Origin: Carboxylicivirga litoralis
GTDB lineage: Bacteria > Bacteroidota > Bacteroidia > Bacteroidales > Marinilabiliaceae
DNA length: 64,000 bases
Direction of reading: 5' to 3'
Assembly: GCF_025499605.1 (NCBI RefSeq)
Contig: NZ_JAFMVC010000006.1
Coordinates: forward strand, 62,001 to 126,000
Position numbers and translations under genes: made by a program. Positions 7,273 through 16,630 of the stretch are shown here, in pieces; the stretch's first letter is position 1, and every line of letters starts with the position of its first letter. The notes under the pieces are model-generated. The model saw only the letters and a list, made by a program, of their open reading frames with translations, searched no databases and had not been told where the DNA came from.

Positions 7273-10077
7273 ATGAAAAAAGCCTTTGTCATATCATTTA
7301 TCAGCATAGCTTTTCTAATAGTCTCCAACGTCTATTATTACCTCGACACCTACAATTGGCAAGTTAACACTCAGGAAGAAATCCTGTTGAAGCAATCGTT
7401 AATGGTGCGCGATAAACTTGACCAGTTTGCTAACAAGACAAATACAAGCATCTCTATTTTAATCTCTCAAAATGAACTTGATAAGCTATTCATTTCACGA
7501 GGTCAATCCATTGAAGTACAAAAGCGATTGGAATTATTATACAATAGCTTTAGCGAGCAACTTAATGAACTATCTGTTTACGATACTAATGGCAATGCTT
7601 TCGAACTTCGCCGAAGTAAACAAGGCACCTTCATCTCAACTTTTACCAATTCTGAGCATATTAATGTCCGTGAGTCTAAAGTGCTGATAAATCCGCAGGG
7701 CACACGAATCATTTACATCCAGCCACTCCATCATGAAAGTGAAATTATTGGTTTTGTTAAATTTGACATGAACCTGAAAAGTTTCTTTACATCTGTGTTT
7801 CACAACTTCAATGTTAAAGACGTTAACTTCCAATGGGTAATGAAGCCCAATGGTGAGGTTGTCTATAACACCCTCAACATAGATGAATTTATCCCAATTA
7901 TTGAGGGTATTGATGATAAAATTGGTACTGAAGACTACTTTTCAAAAGTACATACTTTAAAAATAGACGGCGAGCACTCTTCCGTGCTAACCATGTTTAG
8001 CAAGCTCTATTTTAACGGCGTTAGCTATTACCTGGCTTTTTCAATGCCACAAAAAAACATCACAGCATCCATCGCCCGTTATTCTTTTCTTGTTGGCGGC
8101 ATCTCTCTATTCATTATATGCCTGATAATACTGGTCTTTAGCATTTACCAACGTCGGTATGCTGAAGATGAACAGACCCTGAAAAAATCAGAACAAGCCT
8201 TGCGCAAGATGGTATATTACATGCCAGTAGGTGTTGTGTTGATGGATAACCGCAACCGTATCCGACAGGTTAACAGAGCTGCTTTAAAGCTTTTTGCTTT
8301 TGATGACGAAGACCAATTAGTTGGACGATTTGCCACTGATGATGTTTTGTTTGAGAATAAAACACGTTTGGATAAAACGTCTTATTCCACACAATCGAAT
8401 AAATACATATTAAAAAGTAAATCAAACGAAGAGTCCGTTATTCTTCATGAACAGATACCATTCTTTATCCTACGTGAGAAGTATACTATTCAGGTTTTCA
8501 TGGAGGTGTCTTCGCTTGAAAAAGAGCGGAAAGACGAAGAAATGGCTCACAAGGCCAAGTCAACGTTTATTGCCAATATCAGCCACGAACTGCGCACACC
8601 ACTCAACGGCATTATTGGAATGACGGACATTCTACTATCATCAGAACAAGATAACCACGAGCGCAACCTGTTATCAGTTGTAAAACGCTCGGCCGATACC
8701 TTGCTGGCACTGATCAATGACATATTGGATTTCTCAAAAATGGAAGCTGGTCGTTTTGAAATTGAAGCCATCCCATTTGACCTACACGAAGAAGTTGAAT
8801 CGACTATTCAATCTTTTAGGCAAAGGGCGCAAGAAAAGAACATTAAGCTAACCTGGACTTCAATGATTAAAATACCTGATCATTATCTGGGCGATCAAAT
8901 CCGCATTCGACAAGTGTTGAATAACCTCTTGAGCAATGCGGTGAAATTTACAGAACAAGGCCGTATCCATCTTAGTGTAAAACAAGCGCGCGGCATTAAC
9001 GGCTCTCCAGCTATTTTATTCTCATTAAAAGACACAGGCATTGGTATTAAGGCCGAAAAACTGGATGCGATTTTCAACTCTTTCTCACAAGAAGATGAAA
9101 GTACGACTCGCAAATATGGAGGAAGCGGACTTGGTATATCCATTTCAAAACAATTGGTTAATATGATGGGTGGCGAAATCTGGGTAAACAGCCCATCAGG
9201 CCTTTCTAAGCAACCTGAATACCCTGGAACCGAATTTGCTTTTACGATTCCTTATAAGTCAAAAACACATCATAAAACATACAACTACAACCATATTACA
9301 TCGCTTCGCAAAGTGAGGGCATTCATCATCTCCGATGAACCATTACAGGTTCGAACATTGATTAAAAACCTGGCATCATTACATGTTGATTATAAAATAT
9401 TACCACCATCAAACGAATCCATCGACATCATCAGAACGGACAATAAACATCATTTATTAATCATTGATCATCGACCCGATTTTAACGGTTTAGACTTTCT
9501 GCAAAACATATACAACCATCGCCTTCACAAACGCATGCCAATCATATTGCAGAGCTCTGATTTTGAGCGAGCCAATACTTCTTTGGCCAAACGCATTGGC
9601 GCTGATGTATTCCTTAATAAACCGGTTGAACTCAAAACACTTGAAGATTTCATCCTGCGTTTCTTCCAAAATATACCCGAGCGAAAAACCGACATAACAA
9701 AGTATCGAACCACTCAACCACTAAAGGTATTGGTTGCGGAAGATAACGTTTTAAACCAACGCGTTGCCATAAATTTGTTTGGTAAAATTGGGCACTCAAT
9801 CGACCTGGCCTCAAATGGTCTTGAAGCTGTTAATAAAATGCGCCAAAAGAAATACGATATTGTATTTATGGATGTTTTAATGCCACAAATGGATGGCATT
9901 GAAGCTATTCAGAACATGCGTAAAGACGAAAAAAGCTGTCCGATTATTGCCATGACAGCAAGTGTTGACGAATCGGAAAGAGACAGGGTGCTTCAAGCTG
10001 GTATGGATGATTTTATTACTAAACCCACAAAAGTAGAAGATCTTTCGCGTATGATTGCCAAGTGGTGTAATGTATAA
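7273..10077 (+). CDS. Membrane hybrid histidine kinase with two receiver domains
   Basis: 934 residues. One N-terminal membrane helix (about 5-24), a periplasmic sensor region of about 245 residues of Cache-like size, a second helix (about 270-290), a PAS-like domain (about 310-400), HisKA with acceptor His438 in ANISHELRTPLNG, and HATPase_c (GSGLGIS near 620). Two receivers follow. The first is divergent (IISDEP start, IIDHRPDFNG, LNKPVE); the second is canonical (VAEDNVLNQ, FMDVLMPQMDG with Asp867, ITKPTK). The final receiver resembles the stand-alone phosphorelay type. It starts 21 bp after rsgA, suggesting shared transcription. No output DNA-binding domain is present, so a partner elsewhere is likely. 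Confidence 0.92.
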   Translation: MKKAFVISFISIAFLIVSNVYYYLDTYNWQVNTQEEILLKQSLMVRDKLDQFANKTNTSISILISQNELDKLFISRGQSIEVQKRLELLYNSFSEQLNELSVYDTNGNAFELRRSKQGTFISTFTNSEHINVRESKVLINPQGTRIIYIQPLHHESEIIGFVKFDMNLKSFFTSVFHNFNVKDVNFQWVMKPNGEVVYNTLNIDEFIPIIEGIDDKIGTEDYFSKVHTLKIDGEHSSVLTMFSKLYFNGVSYYLAFSMPQKNITASIARYSFLVGGISLFIICLIILVFSIYQRRYAEDEQTLKKSEQALRKMVYYMPVGVVLMDNRNRIRQVNRAALKLFAFDDEDQLVGRFATDDVLFENKTRLDKTSYSTQSNKYILKSKSNEESVILHEQIPFFILREKYTIQVFMEVSSLEKERKDEEMAHKAKSTFIANISHELRTPLNGIIGMTDILLSSEQDNHERNLLSVVKRSADTLLALINDILDFSKMEAGRFEIEAIPFDLHEEVESTIQSFRQRAQEKNIKLTWTSMIKIPDHYLGDQIRIRQVLNNLLSNAVKFTEQGRIHLSVKQARGINGSPAILFSLKDTGIGIKAEKLDAIFNSFSQEDESTTRKYGGSGLGISISKQLVNMMGGEIWVNSPSGLSKQPEYPGTEFAFTIPYKSKTHHKTYNYNHITSLRKVRAFIISDEPLQVRTLIKNLASLHVDYKILPPSNESIDIIRTDNKHHLLIIDHRPDFNGLDFLQNIYNHRLHKRMPIILQSSDFERANTSLAKRIGADVFLNKPVELKTLEDFILRFFQNIPERKTDITKYRTTQPLKVLVAEDNVLNQRVAINLFGKIGHSIDLASNGLEAVNKMRQKKYDIVFMDVLMPQMDGIEAIQNMRKDEKSCPIIAMTASVDESERDRVLQAGMDDFITKPTKVEDLSRMIAKWCNV

Positions 10078-10166
10078 ACATGCACATAAGAATTAAGTCA
10101 ACTGAGCATTACGAAATAAAACTGAATAATCACCGTTTGTGTTGATGTACTTCAAACCAATAATTA

Positions 10167-11321
10167 ATGAGTTTTTATACACATAAGCGCATTTGGAAAC
10201 TATTGCTGCTCATTGGAGCAATCACCATTGGCTTCTTCACGCTGGTTTATACCGATAATCTAACAAAAGAACTAAAAGAAGAAGAGCGCAAAAGTGTTGA
10301 AATTTGGATTCAGGCCATTAAGCAAATTACTCAAAGCAGTGCCGGTGAAGATGAATTAGGATTGACGCTTGAAGTCATTAGTCAAAACACAACCATTCCT
10401 ATTATTATTGTTGAGGCTGATACGACCATCAACTCACACCGAAACCTAAGATTGCCAAAAGACACAACAGAACAGACTTTACAGCATCTGCTCGATAAGA
10501 TGATGAAAAATGGGGAACCATTAATTATCGATTTAGGCGGTGATGAGATACAATATTTATATTACGACGATTCGGTTTTAATCAAGAAACTTGAATGGTT
10601 TCCAATCATCCAACTATCAGTTGTTGCACTGTTTATTTTTATTGCCTACATAGCTTTTAATGGTGCCCGCAAAGCTGAGCAGGATCAGGTTTGGGTGGGC
10701 ATGTCAAAAGAAACAGCTCACCAGCTAGGCACACCCACATCATCATTGCTAGGTTGGGTTGATTTATTAAAGCTAAAACAAGAAAATGACGAAATAGCAC
10801 AAGAACTGGAGAAGGATGTTGAGCGGCTGCAGGTTATTACCGACCGCTTCTCAAAAATTGGCTCAAAACCAGAGCTGAATGAACAACCTCTTATTCTTGC
10901 TATCGAAGAAATCATCGGTTACCTGAAACGCCGCACAGCTGCAAACATTCACATAAAAATTAATGCTGGAGATATTCCTTACCTGATGGTCAATATTAAT
11001 AAGGTTTTATTTCAGTGGGTAGTGGAAAATATTTGTAAAAATGCCGTTGATGCCATGAAAGGCTCAGGCACTATCGAAATAAGCATAGCCAACCCTAACG
11101 GACATGTAAATATCGACATTAGCGATACCGGCAAAGGATTAGCACGCAAGCAATTTAAAACTATTTTCAAGCCTGGATACACAACAAAATTAAGAGGATG
11201 GGGACTAGGCCTATCATTAGCCAAACGCATAATTGAAGGCTATCACGGAGGTAAACTCTTTGTCAAAGAATCTGAACAGGGCAAAGGAACAACGTTTAGA
11301 ATTACACTTCCAAAAGCCTGA
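10167..11321 (+). CDS. Sensor histidine kinase
   Basis: 384 residues. Two membrane helices (about 12-29 and 147-168) enclose a periplasmic domain of about 115 residues; a cytosolic kinase core follows. The HisKA motif is KETAHQLGTPTSSLLGW with His185, a variant HxLGTP motif common in Bacteroidota kinases. HATPase_c is complete: N-box ENICKNAVDAM, DTGKGL, and GWGLGLSLAKRI. There is no receiver domain and no response-regulator gene nearby, so its partner is encoded elsewhere. It lies 89 bp after the preceding hybrid kinase on the same strand and about 100 bp before yceD, which has its own -7 box. Confidence 0.92.
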   Translation: MSFYTHKRIWKLLLLIGAITIGFFTLVYTDNLTKELKEEERKSVEIWIQAIKQITQSSAGEDELGLTLEVISQNTTIPIIIVEADTTINSHRNLRLPKDTTEQTLQHLLDKMMKNGEPLIIDLGGDEIQYLYYDDSVLIKKLEWFPIIQLSVVALFIFIAYIAFNGARKAEQDQVWVGMSKETAHQLGTPTSSLLGWVDLLKLKQENDEIAQELEKDVERLQVITDRFSKIGSKPELNEQPLILAIEEIIGYLKRRTAANIHIKINAGDIPYLMVNINKVLFQWVVENICKNAVDAMKGSGTIEISIANPNGHVNIDISDTGKGLARKQFKTIFKPGYTTKLRGWGLGLSLAKRIIEGYHGGKLFVKESEQGKGTTFRITLPKA

Positions 11322-11391
11322 AACAACATTACTTATTAAAAATAGAAAAGTAAAAAAAAGTACTTTTCTTTTCTTACATTGGTTTATTTTA

Positions 11392-11399
11392 TACTTTTG
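11392..11399 (+). promoter_or_regulatory. -7 box of the yceD-rpmF transcript
   Basis: TACTTTTG fits TAnnTTTG and lies 22 nt before the GTG start of yceD. It makes an upstream start inside the kinase gene unlikely. Confidence 0.55.
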
Positions 11400-11421
11400 C
11401 ACAGTTTTTAGAAAGGGAAAA

Positions 11422-11967
11422 GTGGACAGATTAAAAAACTACGGTATCCCGTTCAAGGGATTAAAAGAAGGTAAGCACCTGTTTAACTATGACATAGGCG
11501 CTGGATTCTTTGAGTTGTTTGAACAACCTTTAATTGAAAAAGGAGCGTTAAAAGCAATTGTTGAACTAAATAAAAGTTCGGCACTTTTAACATTATCTTT
11601 TAAAATTGAAGGAGAAGTTGAAACCGTTTGTGACAACTGTTTGGAAGCTTTAACTCTTCCGGTGGAAAACGAATCGCTGATGTACATTAAGTTTGGCGAG
11701 GAATACGACGAACCAACGGAAGAAATTATAGTTTTACCACACGAAGAAAACGAAATCAACGTAGCTCAGTTGATTTATGAGTTTATTTGTGTAGCACTTC
11801 CAATCAGGCATGTACACCCTGAAGACGAAAATGGCAGCGTTACCTGCAATACTGAAATGCTGAATCAATTGAATAACTATTTGGTTGAAGAAGGAACGGA
11901 TGGGGAGCAGGACGATGATATGGATCCGCGTTGGGCGGCTCTGAAAAATTTAATGGATAACAAGTAA
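11422..11967 (+). CDS. YceD/DUF177 family protein
   Basis: 181-residue DUF177 (YceD) protein. These are small acidic proteins nearly always encoded just before rpmF; a role in 23S rRNA or large-subunit maturation has been proposed for homologues. Visible features: N-terminal LKNYGIPFKGLKEGKH, a CxxC pair in VCDNCLEAL, a conserved EINVAQLIYEFI segment, and the acidic C-terminus DPRWAALKNLMDN that is typical of the family. The GTG at 11422 is preferred because it follows a purine-rich stretch (GAAAGGGAAAA), sits just after a -7 box and removes an upstream extension that overlaps the kinase gene and has no homology-like character. rpmF begins 12 bp downstream. Confidence 0.88.
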   Translation: MDRLKNYGIPFKGLKEGKHLFNYDIGAGFFELFEQPLIEKGALKAIVELNKSSALLTLSFKIEGEVETVCDNCLEALTLPVENESLMYIKFGEEYDEPTEEIIVLPHEENEINVAQLIYEFICVALPIRHVHPEDENGSVTCNTEMLNQLNNYLVEEGTDGEQDDDMDPRWAALKNLMDNK

Positions 11968-11979
11968 ATAGGTTGAAAA

Positions 11980-12165
11980 ATGGCACATCCTAAGCGAAAG
12001 ATCTCGAAAACGAGAAGAGACAAGAGAAGAACGCACTACAAAGCAGTAGCACCTGCATTGGGAGTATGTTCAAACTGTGGCGCTACAGTAAAGTTGCACA
12101 CAGTGTGTGGTGAGTGCGGTTATTACCGTGGGAAATTAGCTGTAGAAAAAGAAGTGACAGCATAG
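11980..12165 (+). CDS. rpmF: 50S ribosomal protein L32
   Basis: 61-residue L32 of the large ribosomal subunit. The basic N-terminus MAHPKRKISKTRRDKRRTHY is diagnostic, and all four zinc-ribbon cysteines are present (C30, C33, C43, C46), so this is the zinc-binding (C+) form. It lies 12 bp after yceD, the usual arrangement, and is followed by a strong terminator. Confidence 0.97.
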   Translation: MAHPKRKISKTRRDKRRTHYKAVAPALGVCSNCGATVKLHTVCGECGYYRGKLAVEKEVTA

Positions 12166-12186
12166 TTTATTGAATCCGCATTCAAT

Positions 12187-12227
12187 AAAATTTGCCTTCA
12201 AAGAAATTTGAAGGCAAATTTTGTTTT
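12187..12227 (+). terminator. Rho-independent terminator after rpmF
   Basis: A perfect 15-bp stem (AAATTTGCCTTCAAA with TTTGAAGGCAAATTT) closes a GAAA tetraloop and is followed by TTGTTTT. It separates yceD-rpmF from fabH. Confidence 0.9.
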
Positions 12228-12247
12228 AGGGCATTTAGTTTGAAACG

Positions 12248-12278
12248 TTTGTTTACTATAAGTGTTTTCTTACATTTG
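12248..12278 (+). promoter_or_regulatory. Promoter of the fabH transcript
   Basis: TTTG (12248-12251) and TACATTTG (12271-12278) are 19 bp apart, a consensus Bacteroidota promoter. The implied transcript carries a leader of about 210 nt before fabH. Confidence 0.8.
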
Positions 12279-12494
12279 TACTTGCCCTAAACGAATGTTT
12301 ATTAACTATCTTATCAAATATATCTGAAAATTTATCGTTGGTAAGTTGATAAATCCTTGGCAGGTGTGGTGCCATGGAAGTGTTATTGAAAATACAGGAA
12401 GCCGAAAAAATAATTCATGAGTGGAGTTAAGAATTAATTTTTGAATGTTTCCATATGTCGATGTCATCGGGCATCAGCGAAAAAAGAAAGTCAA
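12279..12494 (+). other. Long 5' leader of fabH with a possible 18-codon reading frame
   Basis: Together with the rpmF terminator and the fabH promoter this fills a 329-bp stretch without a clear gene. It holds TTATCAA (12311-12317) complementary to TTGATAA (12346-12352), and a small ATG-to-TAA frame at 12374-12430 (starting MEVLLKIQEAEK) with AGGTG six bases before its ATG. Neither is proven. No known riboswitch pattern was recognised. Confidence 0.35.
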
Positions 12495-13508
12495 ATGAAA
12501 AAAACCAGTGCAGTAATTACAGCCATTGGAGCACACGTTCCGGATTATATTTTAGATAATCACGAGTTGAGTACAATGGTTGATACCACTGATGAGTGGA
12601 TTATGACCCGTGTGGGTATTAAAGAACGTCACATCCAAAAAGGTGAAGGCTTAGGAGCCTCAGACATGGGTGTTGAAGCCATCAAGGAAATTTTTGAAAA
12701 AACAGGTGTAAAGCCAGAAGAAATCGATTTGGTCATTTGCACCACCGTTACACCCGATCACCCATTTCCTGCCACTGCCAACATCATTGCCGATAAATGC
12801 GGCATCAAAAATGGTCACGGTTTTGACATGAATGGTGCTTGTTCTGGTTTTCTATATGGTTTAGATGCTGCCTCGCGTTATGTTGAGTCAGGCGCCGCCA
12901 AAAAGGTTATTGTTGTTGGAGCCGAAAAAATGTCTTCCATTACGGACTATACCGACCGCACCACGTGTGTATTATTTGGCGATGCAGCTGCCGCTGTTTT
13001 GGTAGAGCCTACTGAAGAAGAAATTGGTGTTCGTGATCGAATTTTGCATAGCGACGGTTTTGGCCGCCATCACCTGCATATGAAAGCAGGAGGTTCGGTA
13101 ATGCCAGCTTCACACGAAACGGTTGATAAAAAATTACACTCTGTATATCAGGAAGGACAGCCAGTATTTAAAAATGCCGTATCTAAAATGGCTGATGTAT
13201 CGGTTGAAATCATGGAACGCAACAACATGACGCACGAAGACATCGCCTGGCTTGTACCTCACCAGGCTAACTTGCGTATTATTGGTGCTACTGCTGAGCG
13301 CATGAATCTGGCCAAAGAAAAGGTCATGATTAATATTGAACGTTACGGAAATACGACTTCAGCGACTATTCCATTGTGTTTATGGGAATGGGAAAAGCAA
13401 TTGAAGAAAGGTGATAACATTGTATTAGCATCCTTTGGAGCTGGATTTACATGGGGTTCCATTTACCTGAAATGGGGCTACGATGGCGATAAATATGCGA
13501 AAAAATAA
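12495..13508 (+). CDS. fabH: Beta-ketoacyl-[acyl-carrier-protein] synthase III
   Basis: FabH condenses an acyl-CoA primer with malonyl-ACP to start fatty acid synthesis. The 337-residue protein shows the full catalytic triad: Cys116 in [10 protein letters not shown], His256 in VPHQANLRI and Asn286 in [12 protein letters not shown]. The N-terminal [15 protein letters not shown] and C-terminal [11 protein letters not shown] motifs are also typical. The ATG at 12495 gives the usual FabH N-terminus ([16 protein letters not shown]); an in-frame extension from TTG at 12441 is judged untranslated. Unlike many bacteria there is no plsX between rpmF and fabH, which is common in Bacteroidota. Confidence 0.96.
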   Translation: MKKTSAVITAIGAHVPDYILDNHELSTMVDTTDEWIMTRVGIKERHIQKGEGLGASDMGVEAIKEIFEKTGVKPEEIDLVICTTVTPDHPFPATANIIADKCGIKNGHGFDMNGACSGFLYGLDAASRYVESGAAKKVIVVGAEKMSSITDYTDRTTCVLFGDAAAAVLVEPTEEEIGVRDRILHSDGFGRHHLHMKAGGSVMPASHETVDKKLHSVYQEGQPVFKNAVSKMADVSVEIMERNNMTHEDIAWLVPHQANLRIIGATAERMNLAKEKVMINIERYGNTTSATIPLCLWEWEKQLKKGDNIVLASFGAGFTWGSIYLKWGYDGDKYAKK

Positions 13509-13545
13509 AGCTGACAGTATATTTTACTAATAGCTTTAAAATATA

Positions 13546-13580
13546 AAAGACCTTAAGGTGTTCAAAACCTTAAGGTCTTT
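13546..13580. terminator. Bidirectional terminator between fabH and the DUF4252 gene
   Basis: AAAGACCTTAAGGT and ACCTTAAGGTCTTT form a 14-bp perfect stem with a 7-nt loop; T-rich sequence follows and A-rich sequence precedes it, so it can serve both convergent transcripts. Confidence 0.85.
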
Positions 13581-13600
13581 CTGTTTTCCAGATGATAAAT

Positions 13601-14086
13601 CTACTTATAGCTATCCATCTTCTCAGCTAATTCATCCACATCCTCAATTTTAAAGTCGCCAAAGAAAGAAAGCAGAACACCATTTGTCTCACCTTGAAAC
13701 AGAATATGACATTCTGAAACTTTCTTTCCTCTTCTTAAAATCCGAATATCAACATCTTCATCCGGATCATCATCTTCCACTTTATCATAACGACTTAAGG
13801 GCAGGTAGTTTAAGGTCACTTCTTTAAAATCTATTGTTTCCTCATTTTCAGGGGCTTTATAAATCATCAGTTTCACCTCGGTCAGATCGCCGGTCACATT
13901 ACTCTCGTCGCCTTCATCATCATCAAAATTCAGGTTAACGGCATCCAACATGGATTTGGAGAACGACATCATAGTGATGCCCGGTTTGAGTGCCATCTTT
14001 TCAAATAATTTATCCGATGGACGACTTTGTGCATTCATACTCAATGAGAATGCTGCTATCATTACAATTGCAAAAATCTGTTTCAT
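13601..14086 (-). CDS. DUF4252-like secreted protein
   Basis: 161 residues. It has a signal peptide (MKQIFAIVMIAAFSLSMNAQ, cleavage likely after the AQ) and a small soluble domain with an acidic loop (DDDEGDE) and a C-terminal DELAEKMDSYK; the pattern fits DUF4252, a Bacteroidota periplasmic or lipoprotein family of unknown function. The ATG at 14086 is chosen because it directly opens the signal peptide; a longer frame reaches back into the pspC gene. It is the last gene of a five-gene PadR operon, 28 bp after the preceding pspC gene. Confidence 0.7.
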   Translation of the reverse strand: MKQIFAIVMIAAFSLSMNAQSRPSDKLFEKMALKPGITMMSFSKSMLDAVNLNFDDDEGDESNVTGDLTEVKLMIYKAPENEETIDFKEVTLNYLPLSRYDKVEDDDPDEDVDIRILRRGKKVSECHILFQGETNGVLLSFFGDFKIEDVDELAEKMDSYK

Positions 14087-14114
14087 ACTATTTTGTTTTA
14101 GGCTTTTAGTTTTT

Positions 14115-15611
14115 TTAATACTCATCAATAAATCGGTCCAAATAGGGACTCACTTCCAGCTTTTTATCGTACGGCACCTGTATATTCACCACCACTTTCT
14201 GATGACGCACCAATGCTTCCTCAGCAATCACAAACTTCTTATCAAGATAAATAACAGAATCGTTTTGTGACCAGTTATAAACAGTTGTTGAGGCATTAAA
14301 TTCAGCATCGTCATCATTTAATCCACGCGCCTTTTTATCAATCACCATCTGGAATTTATCGCCACGGCTAATATTGATAACCGGTGCGCCTTCTATCATC
14401 AACTCACCATCTTCGGTAAAAAGCTCAAGATGATCGATATCCATTAGGTAATCACGATCAGCACTCCCCGACTCTACCTCTGATGCTCTTAGGTAGATAG
14501 TTTCGGCTTCGGTCATCTTAAGGACATGTTTTTCTGAAACAGAAGTGGTTTCCTCAAAACTCTTGGCAATGCGTATTCCGGTAAAAAACACCAACACAAT
14601 ACCTGCTAACCAAAGAATAAGAGCTGTCATGCCAACAAACTTACCGTGACTTTTAAAACGGAATATCAGTTTTAAACCGAGATAAAGAATAACAATAAAT
14701 GGAATTCCAATAACCAGCAAAGTAGCTGACGTTAATAAAGTTTGATCCATATAGGACAGAAAACGATCGGGTACCGATGCGATAAAATGATGACCATCTG
14801 TCACAGCTAAGCCAAAGATGGTATCCTTAAAAGCAAAGAAACCTACCAATCCCATTATTGAAAGTACACTCCAAATAACAATACCTACTCCTAAAATTAT
14901 TCCGAAGATGTTTAAGAGCTGATACAAGCCACTGGCCATGGCATCGCCTGTTTTATTTGCTCGATGTTGCATACGCTTATAATTTGGTTTGTTTTTATAA
15001 TCTTTAAATTTAGACGTCACCGCCTGGTATTCTTCCTTTATGTTATCTCCCATTTTTTTAAAGGTGATACCGCCCCGCATTTCAATACGCTGTCCAAGTG
15101 TCTTTGCTTTCGGCATGGCAATCCACAGGATAATATAGACGACAACCGTAATGCCGAAGGATGCAAAAGCCGATACCGCTGCTATAATCCGAAATACCAA
15201 TGGATCAACATCGAAGTAGGCCCCCAGGCCAGCACAAACACCACCCAGGAAGCGATCATCCGGATCGCGATAAAGCGAACGCTTGCCCACATACCTTGTC
15301 GACGACGCTGAACTACTTTTGCTTTCTTGCGATGATGTCTCTTCTGCATCTTCTTCGTCTACAATATCGGCTGGTTCACCTATGGTGTGTATAATCTCTT
15401 CCACATCATTCAGTTGAATGGTACATCCCTGACATTTGTATTGAAACAATTCGGCAATGCGCGATTCAATATCGGCAATCACCTCTTGTGCCTCATCATT
15501 ATTGCCCAATCGTTGCTTAATGGTATCCAGATAGGCATTCAGTCGATCATAAGCCTCATCTTCTATTTTAAAGGCTAATCCATCCAGATTTATATTTATC
15601 GTTTTATTCAT
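14115..15611 (-). CDS. PspC domain-containing membrane protein (long)
   Basis: 498 residues. The N-terminus (MNKTININLDGLAFKI, about 1-90) is a conserved small domain shared with the upstream paralogue and ends in an acidic and Ser-rich linker. The PspC domain spans about 108-168: SLYRDPDDRFLGGVCAGLGAYFDVDP then a membrane helix. Three further hydrophobic segments occur at about 230-260, 300-325 and 330-355, and the last 130 residues form an extracytoplasmic beta-rich region. PspC proteins sense or buffer envelope stress in other phyla; here the family pattern PadR-PspC-PspC suggests a membrane-stress module. It lies 44 bp after the shorter pspC gene. Confidence 0.88.
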   Translation of the reverse strand: MNKTININLDGLAFKIEDEAYDRLNAYLDTIKQRLGNNDEAQEVIADIESRIAELFQYKCQGCTIQLNDVEEIIHTIGEPADIVDEEDAEETSSQESKSSSASSTRYVGKRSLYRDPDDRFLGGVCAGLGAYFDVDPLVFRIIAAVSAFASFGITVVVYIILWIAMPKAKTLGQRIEMRGGITFKKMGDNIKEEYQAVTSKFKDYKNKPNYKRMQHRANKTGDAMASGLYQLLNIFGIILGVGIVIWSVLSIMGLVGFFAFKDTIFGLAVTDGHHFIASVPDRFLSYMDQTLLTSATLLVIGIPFIVILYLGLKLIFRFKSHGKFVGMTALILWLAGIVLVFFTGIRIAKSFEETTSVSEKHVLKMTEAETIYLRASEVESGSADRDYLMDIDHLELFTEDGELMIEGAPVINISRGDKFQMVIDKKARGLNDDDAEFNASTTVYNWSQNDSVIYLDKKFVIAEEALVRHQKVVVNIQVPYDKKLEVSPYLDRFIDEY

Positions 15612-15655
15612 TTTTTTAGAATATTGAATAGTATAATTAGATTACAACCTTCAGT

Positions 15656-16630
15656 TTAACACATTAGCATAAAACCTCCGAACAGCCAGAATATTACTTT
15701 CAATGCCAGCGAACCTAAAAGAATAAAGGCAATTAGGTATAAGATAATTTTAAGGACTGTTTTAAAAATAAGACCGACCACCAGTAAAACCAATATAATC
15801 ATAAAGGCACCCGGAAAGAAGATATGATTAAAGGTTGGCACAAAATGCGCTCCTATCCCGGTAAAAGCTGCTGTTACGCCATGAAAACCATAAAAGTGAG
15901 GTACATTAAATAGCAAGGCCGCACCTACAATGGCCGCTATTATAAATATCGTTGTTTTCTCTTGCCTCGAAAAACGACTAAAGAAGCTCTCGCCTTTCTT
16001 ATAAGTTTTGGATTCTTTGAAATTCCCAAACTTCTTTTTCACCTCATCATATTCATCGCGAATGCTACGCTCAATGTTTTCGATGGTGATACGCTCTCCC
16101 CGCATCTGTAATTTTTGCGCAGTAGTGCGAGCTGGTGGCAGCGCAATCCAAAGAATAAGGTAGATCAAACCTAGCGTGCCTGATGTTAGAATAGTAAAGA
16201 TGATTGTTAACACACGCACCAAAACAACATCGATATCAAAGTATGCAGCAATGCCAGCGCAAACACCGCCCAACACACGATTATCTACATCGCGATAGAA
16301 GCGTCGATTAGCCTTGCGAAACACCATGGTAGTTGGCGGCGTATAACTTTTCTTTTCTTCTGCTTCACCCTCTTCAAACTGCTCAGGTTCGCCCATAGTA
16401 GCAATCACCTCATCCACCATTTCAAGCGTAACAACTCCAGTTTCCTTATTAATGCGTTCATTAAATATTTCGGCTACGCGGTTTTCAATATCTGAAATTA
16501 TCTCATCACCACTTTCCTGACTACGAAAGGTCGAATTGATTTTATCCAGATAGGTTTGCAGGCGCGCATAAGCATCTTCATCAATGTAAAACATGTGCCC
16601 GCTAATATTTATCGTTACCGTTTTTTTCAT
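15656..16630 (-). CDS. PspC domain-containing membrane protein (short)
   Basis: 324 residues and clearly paralogous to the next gene: N-terminal MKKTVTINISGHMFYIDEDAY domain, acidic linker, then PspC motif RRFYRDVDNRVLGGVCAGIAAYFDIDVV and its membrane helix near 130-160. A charged cytosolic stretch (IRDEYDEVKKKFGNFKESKTY) precedes two or three C-terminal membrane helices rich in Leu, Ile and Phe. Its ATG overlaps the padR stop by four bases (ATGA), a sign of translational coupling. Function is inferred only from PspC homology: a membrane component of an envelope-stress response. Confidence 0.88.
   Translation of the reverse strand: MKKTVTINISGHMFYIDEDAYARLQTYLDKINSTFRSQESGDEIISDIENRVAEIFNERINKETGVVTLEMVDEVIATMGEPEQFEEGEAEEKKSYTPPTTMVFRKANRRFYRDVDNRVLGGVCAGIAAYFDIDVVLVRVLTIIFTILTSGTLGLIYLILWIALPPARTTAQKLQMRGERITIENIERSIRDEYDEVKKKFGNFKESKTYKKGESFFSRFSRQEKTTIFIIAAIVGAALLFNVPHFYGFHGVTAAFTGIGAHFVPTFNHIFFPGAFMIILVLLVVGLIFKTVLKIILYLIAFILLGSLALKVIFWLFGGFMLMC

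Noticed and set aside
11233-11421. Longer N-terminus for the YceD protein
   Set aside because: The extension overlaps the kinase gene and precedes the -7 box at 11392; family homology starts at the GTG 11422.
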